DNA of 64,000 bases from Hymenobacter wooponensis (GCF_004745865.1 NZ_SRKZ01000001.1:868001-932000), one strand, 5' to 3'; shown: positions 18,218-27,789, counted from the stretch's first letter. A program made the numbers and translations. The notes: generated by a model not told the origin, from the letters alone.

Positions 18218-18258
18218 CACCGCGAAACTCACCCATTCCGCGCTCAACCTACCACCCG

Positions 18259-19452
18259 ATGTCTGTAACCCACGTCCCGCAGCTGTCCTTCGACGACACC
18301 GCTGTTGCCTTTGCGGCTAAATCTGATGGCGAACTGCGCAAAATGTACGCGCTTTTCGCGGCCATGAACAACAACTCGCTGGTTAAAACTGGCGGCGGGT
18401 TGATGAAAACGGCGCTTAAGTGGAGCCTGCCGGGCACCAAGTTCCTGATCAAAAAGTCCATATTTGAGCAGTTTTGTGGCGGCGAGACTATTCAGGAATG
18501 CCTGCCGGTTATTCAGGAGCTTGGCCGTTACGGTATTGGTACCATCCTCGATTATTCTGTAGAGGGCGAAGGCAGCGACAAGAGCTTCGACGATACTACT
18601 ACCGAGATTCTGGCTACGCTGGACATGGCGCACCGTTCTCAGCACATTCCGTTCTCGGTATTCAAAGTTACTGGCCTAGCCGACAGCAAGATTCTGGAGA
18701 AGGTACAGGCTGGCACAGCACTTTCTCAAGTGGAACAGGCCAGCTTTGAGCGCAGTAAGAAGCGGATTAACGCCATTTGCGCACGGGCCCATCAATATGG
18801 CGTGCGGGTATTCGTCGACGCTGAGGAGAGCTGGTTCCAGGAAACTATTGATCAGCTCACCTATGAGATGATGCAGCGCTATAACCGTGAGTCGGCCATC
18901 GTCTGGAATACCTACCAGCTCTACCGCCAAGATCGTCTCGACGCTATCAAGACAGCGTATGATGCTGCAGTGAAGGGTGGCTATTTCTTGGGTGGCAAGT
19001 TGGTACGAGGAGCCTACATGGAAAAAGAGGCCCGCGTAGCCCAGCAGCAGGGTCGAAGCAACCCCATTAACCCTACTAAGCAGGCAACTGACGATCTATA
19101 TAATGAGTCGTTGCGCTTCTGCGTGGAGCATGCCGACCATATCAGCATCTGCGCCGGTACGCATAATGAGGCCAGCTCCTTATTGCTCACTGAGCTTATG
19201 CATGAGAAGGGCCTGCAGCCCAACGATCAGCGCATTTGGTTTGCCCAGCTGTATGGTATGAGTGATAACCTCACTTATAACTTGGCTAATGCTGGCTATA
19301 ATACGGCTAAGTACGTGCCCTATGGCCCCGTAGAGGCCGTTATGCCCTACCTGCTGCGCCGAGCTGATGAGAACACAGCTATTGCGGGCCAAACCAGCCG
19401 GGAGTTTCTACTTATTCAAAAAGAAATGAACCGCCGGAAGCGTCGGAAATAG
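18259..19452 (+). CDS. Proline dehydrogenase (stand-alone PRODH)
   Basis: Oxidises proline to pyrroline-5-carboxylate with FAD. A 397-residue TIM-barrel PRODH without the P5C dehydrogenase domain of PutA. The family signature KLVRGAYMEKE lies near residue 252. The YGVRVFVDAEES segment near 185 and the C-terminal QLYGMSDNLTYNLA and RRADENTAI (substrate carboxylate-binding Arg pair) are also present. The P5C dehydrogenase is not in the window. Confidence 0.92.
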   Translation: MSVTHVPQLSFDDTAVAFAAKSDGELRKMYALFAAMNNNSLVKTGGGLMKTALKWSLPGTKFLIKKSIFEQFCGGETIQECLPVIQELGRYGIGTILDYSVEGEGSDKSFDDTTTEILATLDMAHRSQHIPFSVFKVTGLADSKILEKVQAGTALSQVEQASFERSKKRINAICARAHQYGVRVFVDAEESWFQETIDQLTYEMMQRYNRESAIVWNTYQLYRQDRLDAIKTAYDAAVKGGYFLGGKLVRGAYMEKEARVAQQQGRSNPINPTKQATDDLYNESLRFCVEHADHISICAGTHNEASSLLLTELMHEKGLQPNDQRIWFAQLYGMSDNLTYNLANAGYNTAKYVPYGPVEAVMPYLLRRADENTAIAGQTSREFLLIQKEMNRRKRRK

Positions 19453-19488
19453 TGTTTTGCCTTTAACGGCATAATTTTGGTTAGCGGC

Positions 19489-19534
19489 CGCCCGTCCATT
19501 CAATTCACTCTTGATTGGACGGGCGCTTTTTTTT
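19489..19534 (+). terminator. Intrinsic terminator of proline dehydrogenase
   Basis: A 15-bp stem (19489-19503 with 19511-19525, one mismatch) is followed by a run of eight T. Confidence 0.88.
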
Positions 19535-19566
19535 GGTAGATTCCGCTCCCCTATTCCATTTTGCTC

Positions 19567-19935
19567 ATGATCGGCCGAGTACGCAGCCATTTAATCCGCT
19601 TTGCCCGCACCCAGGTGGGCACCACTAGCTACCTCAACTTGGTGCAGGAAGCTGAACTAGGCCTGAACCTGGATATATCTCACGAAAAAGCTGGCCTGAA
19701 TGAGCTTCTAGCAGAAATCTCTGAGAACGAATTTCGGGCTGGTCGTCCCATTATTAGCTGCTTAGTGAAAGTAGAGGGCTCTAAAGGACAAGGCGACAAT
19801 TTTTATAAACTGTGTGAACGGCTAGGCCTAGGTGAATGGCGCAGCTTAAAACAGCAAGAAGACTTTTTAAAGGAGCTTCGCAAAGAATGTCGAGCTTTCT
19901 GGCAGAACGAAGATAATTTTAAGCAATTCGCCTGA
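19567..19935 (+). CDS. Hypothetical protein, 122 residues
   Basis: Soluble, charged and mostly helical by composition, with no signal peptide or membrane segment. It contains a short acidic central part and a basic C-terminal half (RKECRAFWQNED). A TTG six bases upstream (19561) is an alternative start. No family recognised; it stands alone after the proline dehydrogenase terminator. Confidence 0.65.
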   Translation: MIGRVRSHLIRFARTQVGTTSYLNLVQEAELGLNLDISHEKAGLNELLAEISENEFRAGRPIISCLVKVEGSKGQGDNFYKLCERLGLGEWRSLKQQEDFLKELRKECRAFWQNEDNFKQFA

Positions 19936-20128
19936 TTTTTAACTATTTACGTTGGCTGTAAGTGGCCTAGTAAAAGAAGAGTAGAGAGAGGAAGAGCTAA
20001 ATTTTATGTAACCCTGTTAAGCTCCTCCCGTTAAGCTATCCTGAAACCGCTGTTGTACTTTCCTTTCCAAAAGTTGTACAACGGCAGGTGGTTACTCTCT
20101 CCTATTCATTCATTTTACTTCCCACCTC

Positions 20129-21004
20129 ATGAACACCAACGATTCAATCAACCCCACGAATAGCGGTACAGGTTCAGGCGCAAACTATGGTACTGGCTCG
20201 GCTGGTGCCGGCTATGGCACCGGTAGCGAAAGCAACTCTAGCGGTAACATGGGCAACTCTGCTTCTGGCGACTCTAGCGTAAGCGGAGCAACCACTGGTA
20301 GCTCTAACTACCCACTGACTAACTCAGGCGATACCAATCCTCACCACGACCACGATGCTACTGCTAAAGGTGCTGCCATTGCAGGCACCGCTGGTGCAGT
20401 AGTAGGTGCTGGTGTTGATGCCGTACAGAACGCCGCTGGCGACGCTGGCCGTGCTGTAACTGGTAGCAACACATCTTATGGCTCGGGTTCGGGCTCAACT
20501 ACCTACGGTACTTTCCGTGACCGTGACAGCGCTGAGCGTGCTTACCAATCGCTTTCATCGCGTGGTTACTCGAAAGACGATGTAAACGTGCTGATGTCGG
20601 ATGATACGCGCAAGCGTCATTTCGGTGACAACACTCCTGACACCGATCTGGGCGACAAAGCTATGGAAGGTGCTGGTGTAGGTTCCGCTATAGGTGGTAC
20701 TGCTGGTGCCGTAATTGGTGCTATTGCTGCTATCGGTACTTCAGTAGCTCTGCCAGGCCTAGGCCTCGTAATTGCTGGTCCTATCGCTGCCGCTCTGGCT
20801 GGCGCTGGTGCTGGTGGTCTGACGGGTGGCCTAGTAGGTGCCCTAGTAGGCTCGGGTATTCCTGAAGAGCACGCCGCTGAGTACGAAAGCGACATCAAAG
20901 GTGGCAACATCGTGATGGGTGTAAAGCACCGCAGCGATGAGGATGCCCGCTACTTTGAAGACGAGTTCCGTCGCAACAACGGCGACAAAGTACGTCGCTA
21001 CTAA
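20129..21004 (+). CDS. Stress-type protein: Gly/Ser-rich N-terminus, YflT-like domain and glycine zipper
   Basis: A 291-residue protein in three parts. Residues 1-125 are low-complexity Gly/Ser/Asn/Thr. Residues about 128-170 resemble the general stress protein (YflT) domain: TYGTFRDRDSAERAYQSL and GYSKDDVNVLMSDDTR. Residues about 180-255 form long glycine-zipper helices (GAVIGAIAAIGT, GAGAGGLTGGLVGALVG). A charged tail with KHRSDEDARYFEDEFR follows. It probably acts in envelope or osmotic stress, by analogy only. Upstream (20052-20082) GTTGTAC and GTACAAC form an inverted pair that could be an operator. Confidence 0.72.
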   Translation: MNTNDSINPTNSGTGSGANYGTGSAGAGYGTGSESNSSGNMGNSASGDSSVSGATTGSSNYPLTNSGDTNPHHDHDATAKGAAIAGTAGAVVGAGVDAVQNAAGDAGRAVTGSNTSYGSGSGSTTYGTFRDRDSAERAYQSLSSRGYSKDDVNVLMSDDTRKRHFGDNTPDTDLGDKAMEGAGVGSAIGGTAGAVIGAIAAIGTSVALPGLGLVIAGPIAAALAGAGAGGLTGGLVGALVGSGIPEEHAAEYESDIKGGNIVMGVKHRSDEDARYFEDEFRRNNGDKVRRY

Positions 21005-21025
21005 GTAGTAACAACTGTTCTGCTT

Positions 21026-21066
21026 ATAAAGGCCCTTCCCTTCCGGGGGAAGGGCCTTTATTTTTG
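21026..21066 (+). terminator. Intrinsic terminator of the stress-type gene
   Basis: A strong 14-15 bp stem around GGCCCTTCCC/GGGAAGGGCC is followed by TTTATTTTT. Confidence 0.9.
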
Positions 21067-21341
21067 TATAGTGTTTTTTGTATGACCCTTCATGGAGTAC
21101 TCACTTTTTAGGTGCTTCTTTGTTTTAGGCAGGTAAATTGCACTTGTCAACTACCTCTAGTCAGTTGGTGGCAACGGGGCTGGCTAAACTTCTTTCTTAT
21201 TTTGACCTGCACTCTGGAGTTGGGCACTTATTTATTGCTTCCGAGCGTTTTTAGGTACAACTAGCCCCGATTAGAGCGCGTAAAGCGCTAGTAGGCTTCT
21301 AGCGTACCATTGACTTTCCTTCATTTCATTACCGACTTTTC

Positions 21342-23489
21342 ATGTCTTCCACTCGAATTAAGATAGGCCTATATGCCTCGGTGCTGCTGGCAGTGTTCGT
21401 GCTGGCGTCCTATAAGCTGTATCAGCGAAATGATGCGCGCACCCCGCAAAAAGACGAGGTACTTATTAAGGCTATGCTGCAGGGCTTGAGCGCCGCCCAC
21501 TACCAGCCTGAAAAGATCGATGATGCTTTTTCGAAGCGGGTATTCGATTTATACCTCAAGCGCCTCGATTCCAGCAAAAAGTTCTTGCTGCAGTCTGATG
21601 TGGATCAGCTGCGCAAGTACCAAAGCGATATTGATAACGAAGTGCTCCGCGGCACCCACGAGTTTCTGGACCTGAGCACCCAGCTCATGGATCAGCGCGT
21701 GAAGGATGTGCAGACGCTTTACCACGATATTTTGGCCAAACCTTTCGACTTCACCACCGAGGAGACGTTCGAAACTGAGCCTGACAAGACCACCTTCCCA
21801 GCCAATGCTGCTGCCCAACGCGAAGAGTGGCGCAAGTTTCTGAAGTATCAGACAATGGTACGCGTATCAGAAATGATGGACGAGCAGACTAAGAAGAAAG
21901 ACAAGCCATTGGCTTCTACTTCGGCCACTCCTTCTTCTACAACTACTTCGGAGCCTGTACGCACGCCTGAGCAGATGGAAGCTGAGGCCCGTAAGCGTGT
22001 ACAGAAGTACTTCGATGATTACTTCCGCGACTTGCAGCAGACTGATGCCAACGACCGTTTGGCCACGTACGCAAACACCATTGCAAATACCTACGACCCT
22101 CACACGGAGTACTTTGCTCCGCGCGATAAAGAAACGTTTGATGTAGCCATGACTGGCCGCTTCGAGGGTATTGGCGCTTCGTTACAGGAAAAGGATGGTC
22201 AGATTAAGGTGTCCGACATCATTCCGGGTAGTGCCTCTTACCGTCAGGGCGAGTTGAAAGCTGGCGACATCATTCTGCGGGTTGCACAAGGCGCTGCTGA
22301 GCCAGTTTCTATTGAAGGCATGCGCCTTGATAAGGCTGTTACGCTGATCAAAGGCAAAAAAGGCACGGAGGTTCGTCTTACTGTAAAGAAGCCCGATGCT
22401 AGCACCAAGATCATCTCCATCATTCGTGATGTGGTGGTTATCGAGGAAACGTTTGCTCAATCGGCTACTATAAACGACGGCGGCAAGAAGATTGGGTATA
22501 TCAAGTTGCCTTCCTTCTATGCTGATTTCAACGACAACGGGGGCCGTAGCTCGGCTGCTGATGTGAAGAAAGAACTGGAAAAGCTGAAGCAAGAAAACGT
22601 GCAAGGCATTGTGCTTGACCTACGCTTTAATGGCGGCGGTTCTCTGCAGGATGCAGTAGAAATGGCTGGCTTATTCATTGAAAACGGCCCTGTTGTACAG
22701 GTGCGCGGCGGCCAGGGTGCTGCTAGCGTTTACAATGACAAAGACCCACGCGTGCAGTATGGTGGCCCACTTGTACTGCTAGTAAATAAGTACAGCGCGT
22801 CTGCTTCTGAGATCCTGGCCGCTGCTATGCAGGACTACAAGCGTGGTGTTATCATGGGCTCAGCCAGCACGTATGGCAAAGGCACCGTGCAGCGCGTTTT
22901 TGACCTGGATGACGCAATGCCAGCTGAGTTTAACAGCATCAAGCCCTTCGGCTCGCTGAAGCTGACTACTCAGAAGTTCTACCGCATCAACGGTGGTTCT
23001 ACTCAGTTCAAAGGCGTGATTCCGGACATTGTACTGCCCGACGCGTATAGCTACCTCGACCAAGGCGAGAAAGAGTCGGACTACCCATTGAAGTGGGACG
23101 AAATCAGCCCTGCTCGTTACAGCGCTTGGAAATCTGCTCCGGCCATTGATAAGCTGAAGCAATCTAGCTCGGCTCGCGTAGCCGCTAGCCCTAGCTTCAA
23201 GCAACTATCGGGCATGGTACAGCGGATGGTGAAGCGTAAGGACGACACGAAAGTGTCGCTGAAGCTGGCTTCTTACCGCGTTGAGCAGCAGCAAGCCAAA
23301 GTTGAGTCTGACAAGTACGAAGCTATCCAGAATGCAGCTCCAGCTATGGCCATTGCCCCACTTGCAATTGACCTGCGCGCTCAGGGTGCTGACACCATTA
23401 AAGTGAATCGTGCTTCGCGCTTCACTAAGCCTCTGAAGAAAGACATCACGCTGCGTGAAGCAGTAGCCGTGTTGAAAGACCAGATCTAA
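21342..23489 (+). CDS. prc: Carboxy-terminal (tail-specific) processing protease, S41 family
   Basis: A periplasmic serine protease that trims or degrades proteins from their C-terminus. 715 residues. There is an N-terminal membrane anchor or signal at about residues 8-25, then the Tsp/Prc N-terminal domain, a PDZ domain near 250-335 (GIGASLQEKDGQIKVSDI), and the peptidase domain. SASASEILAAAMQDYKRG holds the catalytic Ser and YGKGTVQ the catalytic Lys. A DUF3340-type C-terminal domain is present. It stands alone and ends at a strong terminator. Confidence 0.94.
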   Translation: MSSTRIKIGLYASVLLAVFVLASYKLYQRNDARTPQKDEVLIKAMLQGLSAAHYQPEKIDDAFSKRVFDLYLKRLDSSKKFLLQSDVDQLRKYQSDIDNEVLRGTHEFLDLSTQLMDQRVKDVQTLYHDILAKPFDFTTEETFETEPDKTTFPANAAAQREEWRKFLKYQTMVRVSEMMDEQTKKKDKPLASTSATPSSTTTSEPVRTPEQMEAEARKRVQKYFDDYFRDLQQTDANDRLATYANTIANTYDPHTEYFAPRDKETFDVAMTGRFEGIGASLQEKDGQIKVSDIIPGSASYRQGELKAGDIILRVAQGAAEPVSIEGMRLDKAVTLIKGKKGTEVRLTVKKPDASTKIISIIRDVVVIEETFAQSATINDGGKKIGYIKLPSFYADFNDNGGRSSAADVKKELEKLKQENVQGIVLDLRFNGGGSLQDAVEMAGLFIENGPVVQVRGGQGAASVYNDKDPRVQYGGPLVLLVNKYSASASEILAAAMQDYKRGVIMGSASTYGKGTVQRVFDLDDAMPAEFNSIKPFGSLKLTTQKFYRINGGSTQFKGVIPDIVLPDAYSYLDQGEKESDYPLKWDEISPARYSAWKSAPAIDKLKQSSSARVAASPSFKQLSGMVQRMVKRKDDTKVSLKLASYRVEQQQAKVESDKYEAIQNAAPAMAIAPLAIDLRAQGADTIKVNRASRFTKPLKKDITLREAVAVLKDQI

Positions 23490-23515
23490 GCTCTAGACCA
23501 GTAGGCCACTCTTCA

Positions 23516-23549
23516 AGCCCCTTGCACTACCGTGCAAGGGGCTTTTTTG
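23516..23549 (+). terminator. Intrinsic terminator of the tail-specific protease gene
   Basis: A 12-bp perfect stem (AGCCCCTTGCAC with its complement) and a 3-nt loop are followed by a T-run. Confidence 0.92.
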
Positions 23550-23684
23550 TGCCCCCTGCCTTTGTGATATAAGATTATCACAGTGTATTTGCTTAACAAA
23601 TTTCAGCCATTTAAATTAGCAAATAGACACCAACAACAACATGATATCACTCCACTATTAAATTTTATAATCAATTGGTATTCA

Positions 23685-23698
23685 GTATTTTAAAATAC
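23685..23698. promoter_or_regulatory. 14-bp perfect palindrome in an AT-rich control region
   Basis: GTATTTTAAAATAC is a perfect palindrome. It is bracketed by TTGGTATT (23675-23682) and AATACCAA (23694-23701). It lies about 65 bp upstream of the gene at 23763, in an unusually AT-rich stretch of about 180 bp. A dimeric repressor or activator site is likely. Confidence 0.55.
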
Positions 23699-23762
23699 CA
23701 AATTAATTGTCAAAAACATTAGCAAATAAGAACTCAAACCAGCTCATACCTGTTTACTTAGC

Positions 23763-24800
23763 ATGACGACGATGAACATGGAAACTCCAATCATTCCTCT
23801 CGTAACAGAGGAGCAGAAGCAGGCTGAGGAAACGTGGCGCAAATCCATTCCGGCCCAGGTGTTCCTTAACTACTTCTTTGCTATTAACTACCACATTCAG
23901 CAAGGCGACGACGCGCTGGGTGGCCTGCAGCATCTCCCCTTCTTCCGGGCTCACCAGGCAGAGCTAGTGGAAGCCGATGAGCAGGCCATTGCTAAGTTGC
24001 TGCACGCGTGCTGGAGCACTGAGTACGCCTTGCGTGCAACGGCAGAGTTGGGTGATGAAGACTACCTGCGCAATGCCTTGCACTGGACGTTCCCTCAGGC
24101 TTATCATACCATCATGGCTGGCCTACAGGCTTTCCTGTACACGGCTGGCGTGCGGAGTAACAATCCATCCCTGATCCGCCGCGAGGTGGGCCGCTTGGTA
24201 GTGCGCAATGCGTATCCTAGGCCAGTATCGTTCTACGCTGCTGGTACTTACGGCGACTTTAGCATTCACCGGTTGCCGCTCGCTGGCTACAAGGCTGGGC
24301 TGCACATTGCCGGTAAGGAGATTGATGCCCAAGCTCAGATTGGTCAGTTCTTGCGTACCACGCGCAAGATGAAGGCCCAGTGGACGCGTCAGCAGGTGCA
24401 AGCTAACCCTAACACCGCGCTCCGCAGCCAGAAGACTGGCAAGGTGCTGGACAAGTGGACGGCATCACACTGGCAGCAGATTACGTGGCGCTTAGGCTAT
24501 ACCACTGTTTTCGACTTGCTGGGCCGCCTGCAGATTTCGCAGACTAGCCGCGAGATTGAGCGTTACGTAGAGGCTGAAATTGACTTCAAACTCTTCCATC
24601 AGTCGCTGCTCAATATTGTGAGCTACCTCAACGGCATCCACGAAACGTACGTGGCTAAGGCCATGGGTCTAGAGCGGTATCAGAAGATGGTAGCCGAACT
24701 GCCGAAGCACTTGCAGCACTCCTTTGTGGAAGAGCGCCTGCACTCGCGCATCGAGCCCATCCTGCTGGATCAGGAGCCCACAATGCGTGTGGCTGCCTAA
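23763..24800 (+). CDS. Uncharacterised 345-residue protein
   Basis: No family recognised with confidence. The protein is soluble, helix-rich, and has no signal peptide or membrane helix. Notable segments are an N-terminal AEETWRKSIPAQVFLNYFFAINYHIQQGDD, a Tyr/Phe-rich centre with FYAAGTYGDFSIHRLPLAGYKAG, and a C-terminal ERYVEAEIDFKLFHQSLLNIVSYLNGIHETY helix. The general look recalls tryptophan 2,3-dioxygenase-like helical heme proteins, but that family's hallmark motif is absent. Codon use matches its neighbours. It is transcribed alone from an AT-rich region with a palindromic site. Confidence 0.8.
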   Translation: MTTMNMETPIIPLVTEEQKQAEETWRKSIPAQVFLNYFFAINYHIQQGDDALGGLQHLPFFRAHQAELVEADEQAIAKLLHACWSTEYALRATAELGDEDYLRNALHWTFPQAYHTIMAGLQAFLYTAGVRSNNPSLIRREVGRLVVRNAYPRPVSFYAAGTYGDFSIHRLPLAGYKAGLHIAGKEIDAQAQIGQFLRTTRKMKAQWTRQQVQANPNTALRSQKTGKVLDKWTASHWQQITWRLGYTTVFDLLGRLQISQTSREIERYVEAEIDFKLFHQSLLNIVSYLNGIHETYVAKAMGLERYQKMVAELPKHLQHSFVEERLHSRIEPILLDQEPTMRVAA

Positions 24801-24842
24801 GCGGCCCTAACCGATCTTTTGTAGTCTTACTCCATATATACC

Positions 24843-24873
24843 AAAGCGCCGCCCTAGTAGGGCGGCGCTTTTT
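24843..24873 (+). terminator. Intrinsic terminator of the gene at 23763
   Basis: A 13-bp perfect stem AAAGCGCCGCCCT/AGGGCGGCGCTTT with a 3-nt loop is followed by TTTTTG. Confidence 0.9.
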
Positions 24874-24937
24874 GCTTGTAGGACACCCAACTATCTATCA
24901 ATTCGCCGGTTTATGCAAATAAGTGTTCCGGCCGCGC

Positions 24938-24945
24938 TATTTTTG
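24938..24945 (+). promoter_or_regulatory. -7 promoter box of lysS
   Basis: TATTTTTG, a perfect TAnnTTTG match, lies 51 bp upstream of the lysS ATG at 24996. Confidence 0.6.
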
Positions 24946-24995
24946 CAGCTTGACTTTTCCGGCCCCTCGTGGGCCTTGCTTTTACGCCCCGACCC

Positions 24996-26558
24996 ATGCA
25001 GCACCTCAGCGAACAGGAGTTAATTCGTCGCAATAAACTAGAAGAGCTTCAGAAGCTCGGTATCGAGCCCTATCCGTCCGAGTTGTACGAAGTAAATTTC
25101 TATGCTCAGGAGATTCTCGACAACTACCATGTTGAGCTCAATAACTTCCAGGACGTAAGCATAGCTGGCCGTCTGATGTCGATTCGGGTGAAGGGCAAGG
25201 CTTCCTTCGCTGAGCTGCAAGACGCTTCGGGCCGCATCCAGCTCTATATCAACCGCGACGAGATTTGCCCCGGCGAGGACAAGGAACTTTACAACACTGT
25301 ATTCAAGAAGCTAGTAGACCTTGGCGACTTTGTGGGTGTGAAAGGCCACGTGTTCAAGACGATGGTAGGTGAAACCTCCATTCATGTAACCGGCTTCACG
25401 CTACTCAGCAAGAGCCTGCGCCCCTTGCCCGTGGTGAAAGAGCGCGTAGACGAAGCTACCGGTGAGAAAATCACCTACGATGCCTTCACCGACCCCGAGC
25501 AGCGTTACCGTCAGCGCTACGTAGACCTGGTGGTGAACCCCCACGTGCGCGACGCTTTCGTGAAGCGGACCCAGCTAGTGCAGGCCATGCGCAACTACCT
25601 CAACGACAAAGGCTACCTGGAGGTGGAAACCCCTATCCTGCAGCCCTTGTATGGTGGTGCCGCCGCCCGCCCCTTCAAAACGCACCACAACACGCTGGAT
25701 ATGACGCTGTACTTGCGCATTGCCAACGAGCTGTACCTGAAGCGCCTGATTGTGGGTGGGTTCGATGGCGTGTATGAGTTCTCGAAGGACTTCCGCAACG
25801 AGGGCATGAGCCGGTTCCACAACCCCGAGTTTACGCAGATGGAGCTGTACGTGGCCTACAAAGACTACTACTGGATGATGGATCTGGTGGAAGAAATGGT
25901 AGAGCGTGTAGCCCTCACGCTGCACGGCAAAACTGAGGTGCAGGTGGGCCAGAACGTTATCAACTTCCAGCGCCCCTGGAAGCGGTTCACCATGGCGGAG
26001 TCAATTGAGCACTACACCGGCTTCAACATTGATGGCAAGAGCGAGGAAGAACTGCGCGCTGCCGCCAAAGACCTGAAGGTGGCCCTTGACCCTAGCATGG
26101 GCAAGGCCAAGATCATTGACGAAATCTTTGGGGAGCACGTAGAGCCCAAGCTGATTCAGCCCACGTTCATCACCGACTACCCGGTGGAAATGTCGCCGCT
26201 GGCGAAGAAGCACCGCAGCAAGCCAGGCCTAGTAGAGCGCTTTGAGGCAATTTGCAACGGCAAGGAAATCTGCAACGCCTTCTCGGAGCTCAACGACCCC
26301 ATCGATCAGCGGGCCCGTTTCGAGGAGCAGTTGGAGCTAGGCAAGCGCGGCGATACGGAAGCCATGGTACTCGACGAGGACTTCCTGCGCGCGCTGGAGT
26401 ATGGCATGCCGCCAACAGCAGGCCTAGGCATCGGCATCGACCGCCTGAGCATGATCATGACCAACTCGAATTCTATTCAGGATGTGCTGTTCTTCCCGCA
26501 AATGAAGCCCGAGTACACGAAATCGGAAAACGCCCCTAAGCCCGAGGCAGAAGCCTAA
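24996..26558 (+). CDS. lysS: Lysine--tRNA ligase, class II
   Basis: Charges tRNA-Lys in the cytosol. 520 residues. The N-terminal OB-fold anticodon domain (ISIAGRL.. [13 protein letters not shown]) is followed by a class II catalytic core: motif 1 around [21 protein letters not shown], motif 2 [18 protein letters not shown], and motif 3 [11 protein letters not shown]. The lysine-specific segment [16 protein letters not shown] is present. A possible in-frame start at 24969 adds nine non-conserved residues. Confidence 0.96.
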   Translation: MQHLSEQELIRRNKLEELQKLGIEPYPSELYEVNFYAQEILDNYHVELNNFQDVSIAGRLMSIRVKGKASFAELQDASGRIQLYINRDEICPGEDKELYNTVFKKLVDLGDFVGVKGHVFKTMVGETSIHVTGFTLLSKSLRPLPVVKERVDEATGEKITYDAFTDPEQRYRQRYVDLVVNPHVRDAFVKRTQLVQAMRNYLNDKGYLEVETPILQPLYGGAAARPFKTHHNTLDMTLYLRIANELYLKRLIVGGFDGVYEFSKDFRNEGMSRFHNPEFTQMELYVAYKDYYWMMDLVEEMVERVALTLHGKTEVQVGQNVINFQRPWKRFTMAESIEHYTGFNIDGKSEEELRAAAKDLKVALDPSMGKAKIIDEIFGEHVEPKLIQPTFITDYPVEMSPLAKKHRSKPGLVERFEAICNGKEICNAFSELNDPIDQRARFEEQLELGKRGDTEAMVLDEDFLRALEYGMPPTAGLGIGIDRLSMIMTNSNSIQDVLFFPQMKPEYTKSENAPKPEAEA

Positions 26559-26585
26559 GAGCAGGTGGCCTAGGCCATAAAATGA

Positions 26586-26626
26586 GAAAGCCTCCCGCTA
26601 GTTGAATGGCGGGAGGCTTTCTTTTT
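26586..26626 (+). terminator. Intrinsic terminator of lysS
   Basis: A perfect 13-bp stem GAAAGCCTCCCGC/GCGGGAGGCTTTC and a 10-nt loop precede TTTTTAA. It is also the first part of the duplicated unit described below. Confidence 0.9.
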
Positions 26627-26797
26627 AACAAGCTTATTGGTCCGTTGAACAGCCTTTGCCTGCAGAAGCTTGCGATGGGCAAGTAAATTTTACTCTCAGG
26701 AGTGTTAAACCAATTCCTAACAGAAGCTTTACAGCCGGCAATTTTACGACAGGTGCGTGTCCAACTTCTATCAAGCTGGTTATGTATTCTTTAACGG
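26586..26797. repeat. Duplicated intergenic unit, copy 1
   Basis: This 212-bp stretch aligns colinearly with 27081-27295. Shared anchors are the hairpin at the start, TGCGATGG at offset 85 in both, CGGCAATTTTA at offsets 150/151, and TATTCTTTAACG at offsets 199/202. Between anchors the copies are diverged. Short open frames exist on both strands (plus 26656-26838 and a minus frame) but no protein family is recognised. The 773 bp from lysS to the next gene holds these two copies and nothing else that I can call a gene. Confidence 0.75.
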
Positions 26798-26849
26798 GAC
26801 CGGCCAAGCAAGGTTGCGCCTACCCAGGAAAATTTTAGAAGAGCCGGCA

Positions 26850-26894
26850 CTAGGCCACTTGCGTCCACAAAATAGTTGAACTGAGGTGGCCTAG
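26850..26894. repeat. Inverted pair of CTAGGCCAC motifs
   Basis: CTAGGCCAC at 26850-26858 and GTGGCCTAG at 26886-26894 are exact inverted copies, 27 bp apart, in the gene-free gap between the two duplicated units. Confidence 0.6.
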
Positions 26895-27080
26895 CGCCAT
26901 ACCTTTCGCCTCATTGCCACATACGCCCGAAGAAGCACTCTACCTGACGCACTTGCCTGAATAAAGCTAACATCCGGTTCGCAGGTGCAGAATGCTGTAT
27001 GGGTAGTTAGCCGCTCCGTTGGAGGAATAAAGCGTGCTAGGCCAGTACTTGACCCGCGCACCCAAACCGGTAAAAAATCA

Positions 27081-27295
27081 GAAAGCCTCCCGCTAAAATA
27101 AATGCGGGAGGCTTTCCTTATAATACAATCAACTTACCAGTCCAACAGGGGATATTGAAGAAGTGTGCGATGGACAGCGTACGATTTTACTGACGGGTTG
27201 TTTGACCAGATCCTGTCAGAAGCTCTACGGTCGGCAATTTTACTCCAATACCTTCTCCAGTCTTCGATTTAAGCTGGTTGTATATTCTTTAACGC
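27081..27295. repeat. Duplicated intergenic unit, copy 2
   Basis: Diverged second copy of the unit at 26586-26797. It begins with the same hairpin stem (27081-27093 with 27104-27116). On the minus strand that hairpin is followed by a T-run, so it can end the YtxH transcript coming from the right. The minus strand retains a VKLPxVxLL-like reading in both copies, interrupted here by stops. Confidence 0.75.
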
Positions 27296-27331
27296 GACGC
27301 CTAGCGTAAGGTTACGGGTAGCGCGAAAAAA

Positions 27332-27703
27332 TTAATGAATAGAGCCCGGATAGTGCCGCGCGTCACCCCCTATGCCATCGTAGTCGGAGTCACCATCGTG
27401 GGTGAAGCCAGCTTCGGAAATGGAGGGGCCACTAGGCCTATCCAAGGAGCTCAGCAGGTTATCAGCCGCGGAACGGTCAGCCTGCTGCTGATCCGATACG
27501 GGCGCATCTGATTTGAGCGAGTTCACGCGGGAGAGGCCCTCTTTCAGCAGCTTACTGAGGTCGTCGCTCAGTTTTGAAGCTGATTTCTTTAACCCTGACC
27601 GCGTTTCATCGCCCGTTTCGGGAGCCAGCAACAAGCCGGCTACAATGCCAGCGGTGGCACCAGCCAGCAGCGAGAGAATAACTTTGCCTTTTGTGTCTTG
27701 CAT
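27332..27703 (-). CDS. YtxH-domain protein
   Basis: A 123-residue protein. The N-terminus is a YtxH domain: a Gly/Ala-rich membrane-spanning helix (VILSLLAGATAGIVAGLLLAPETG), then KKSASKLSDDLSKLLKEG amphipathic helix. The C-terminal 50 residues are acidic and disordered. YtxH proteins belong to general stress regulons in Firmicutes; the role here is inferred. A paralogue lies 141 bp upstream on the same strand. Confidence 0.85.
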   Translation of the reverse strand: MQDTKGKVILSLLAGATAGIVAGLLLAPETGDETRSGLKKSASKLSDDLSKLLKEGLSRVNSLKSDAPVSDQQQADRSAADNLLSSLDRPSGPSISEAGFTHDGDSDYDGIGGDARHYPGSIH

Positions 27704-27789
27704 GGGAATAAACGGTTAGTGAGGTGAAGCGGTCCGGGCGTTACCCATGGCCATACTGCTATATACCATGTTAGTGGTATAACGGTTAA

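Noticed and set aside
23763..24800. Tryptophan 2,3-dioxygenase
   Set aside because: General helical look is similar, but the family's conserved active-site segments are absent, so the gene is left uncharacterised.
26656..26838. 60-codon plus-strand frame in the duplicated unit
   Set aside because: It starts with TTG, overlaps a diverged repeat, and the second copy does not preserve a convincing protein; kept as part of the repeat.
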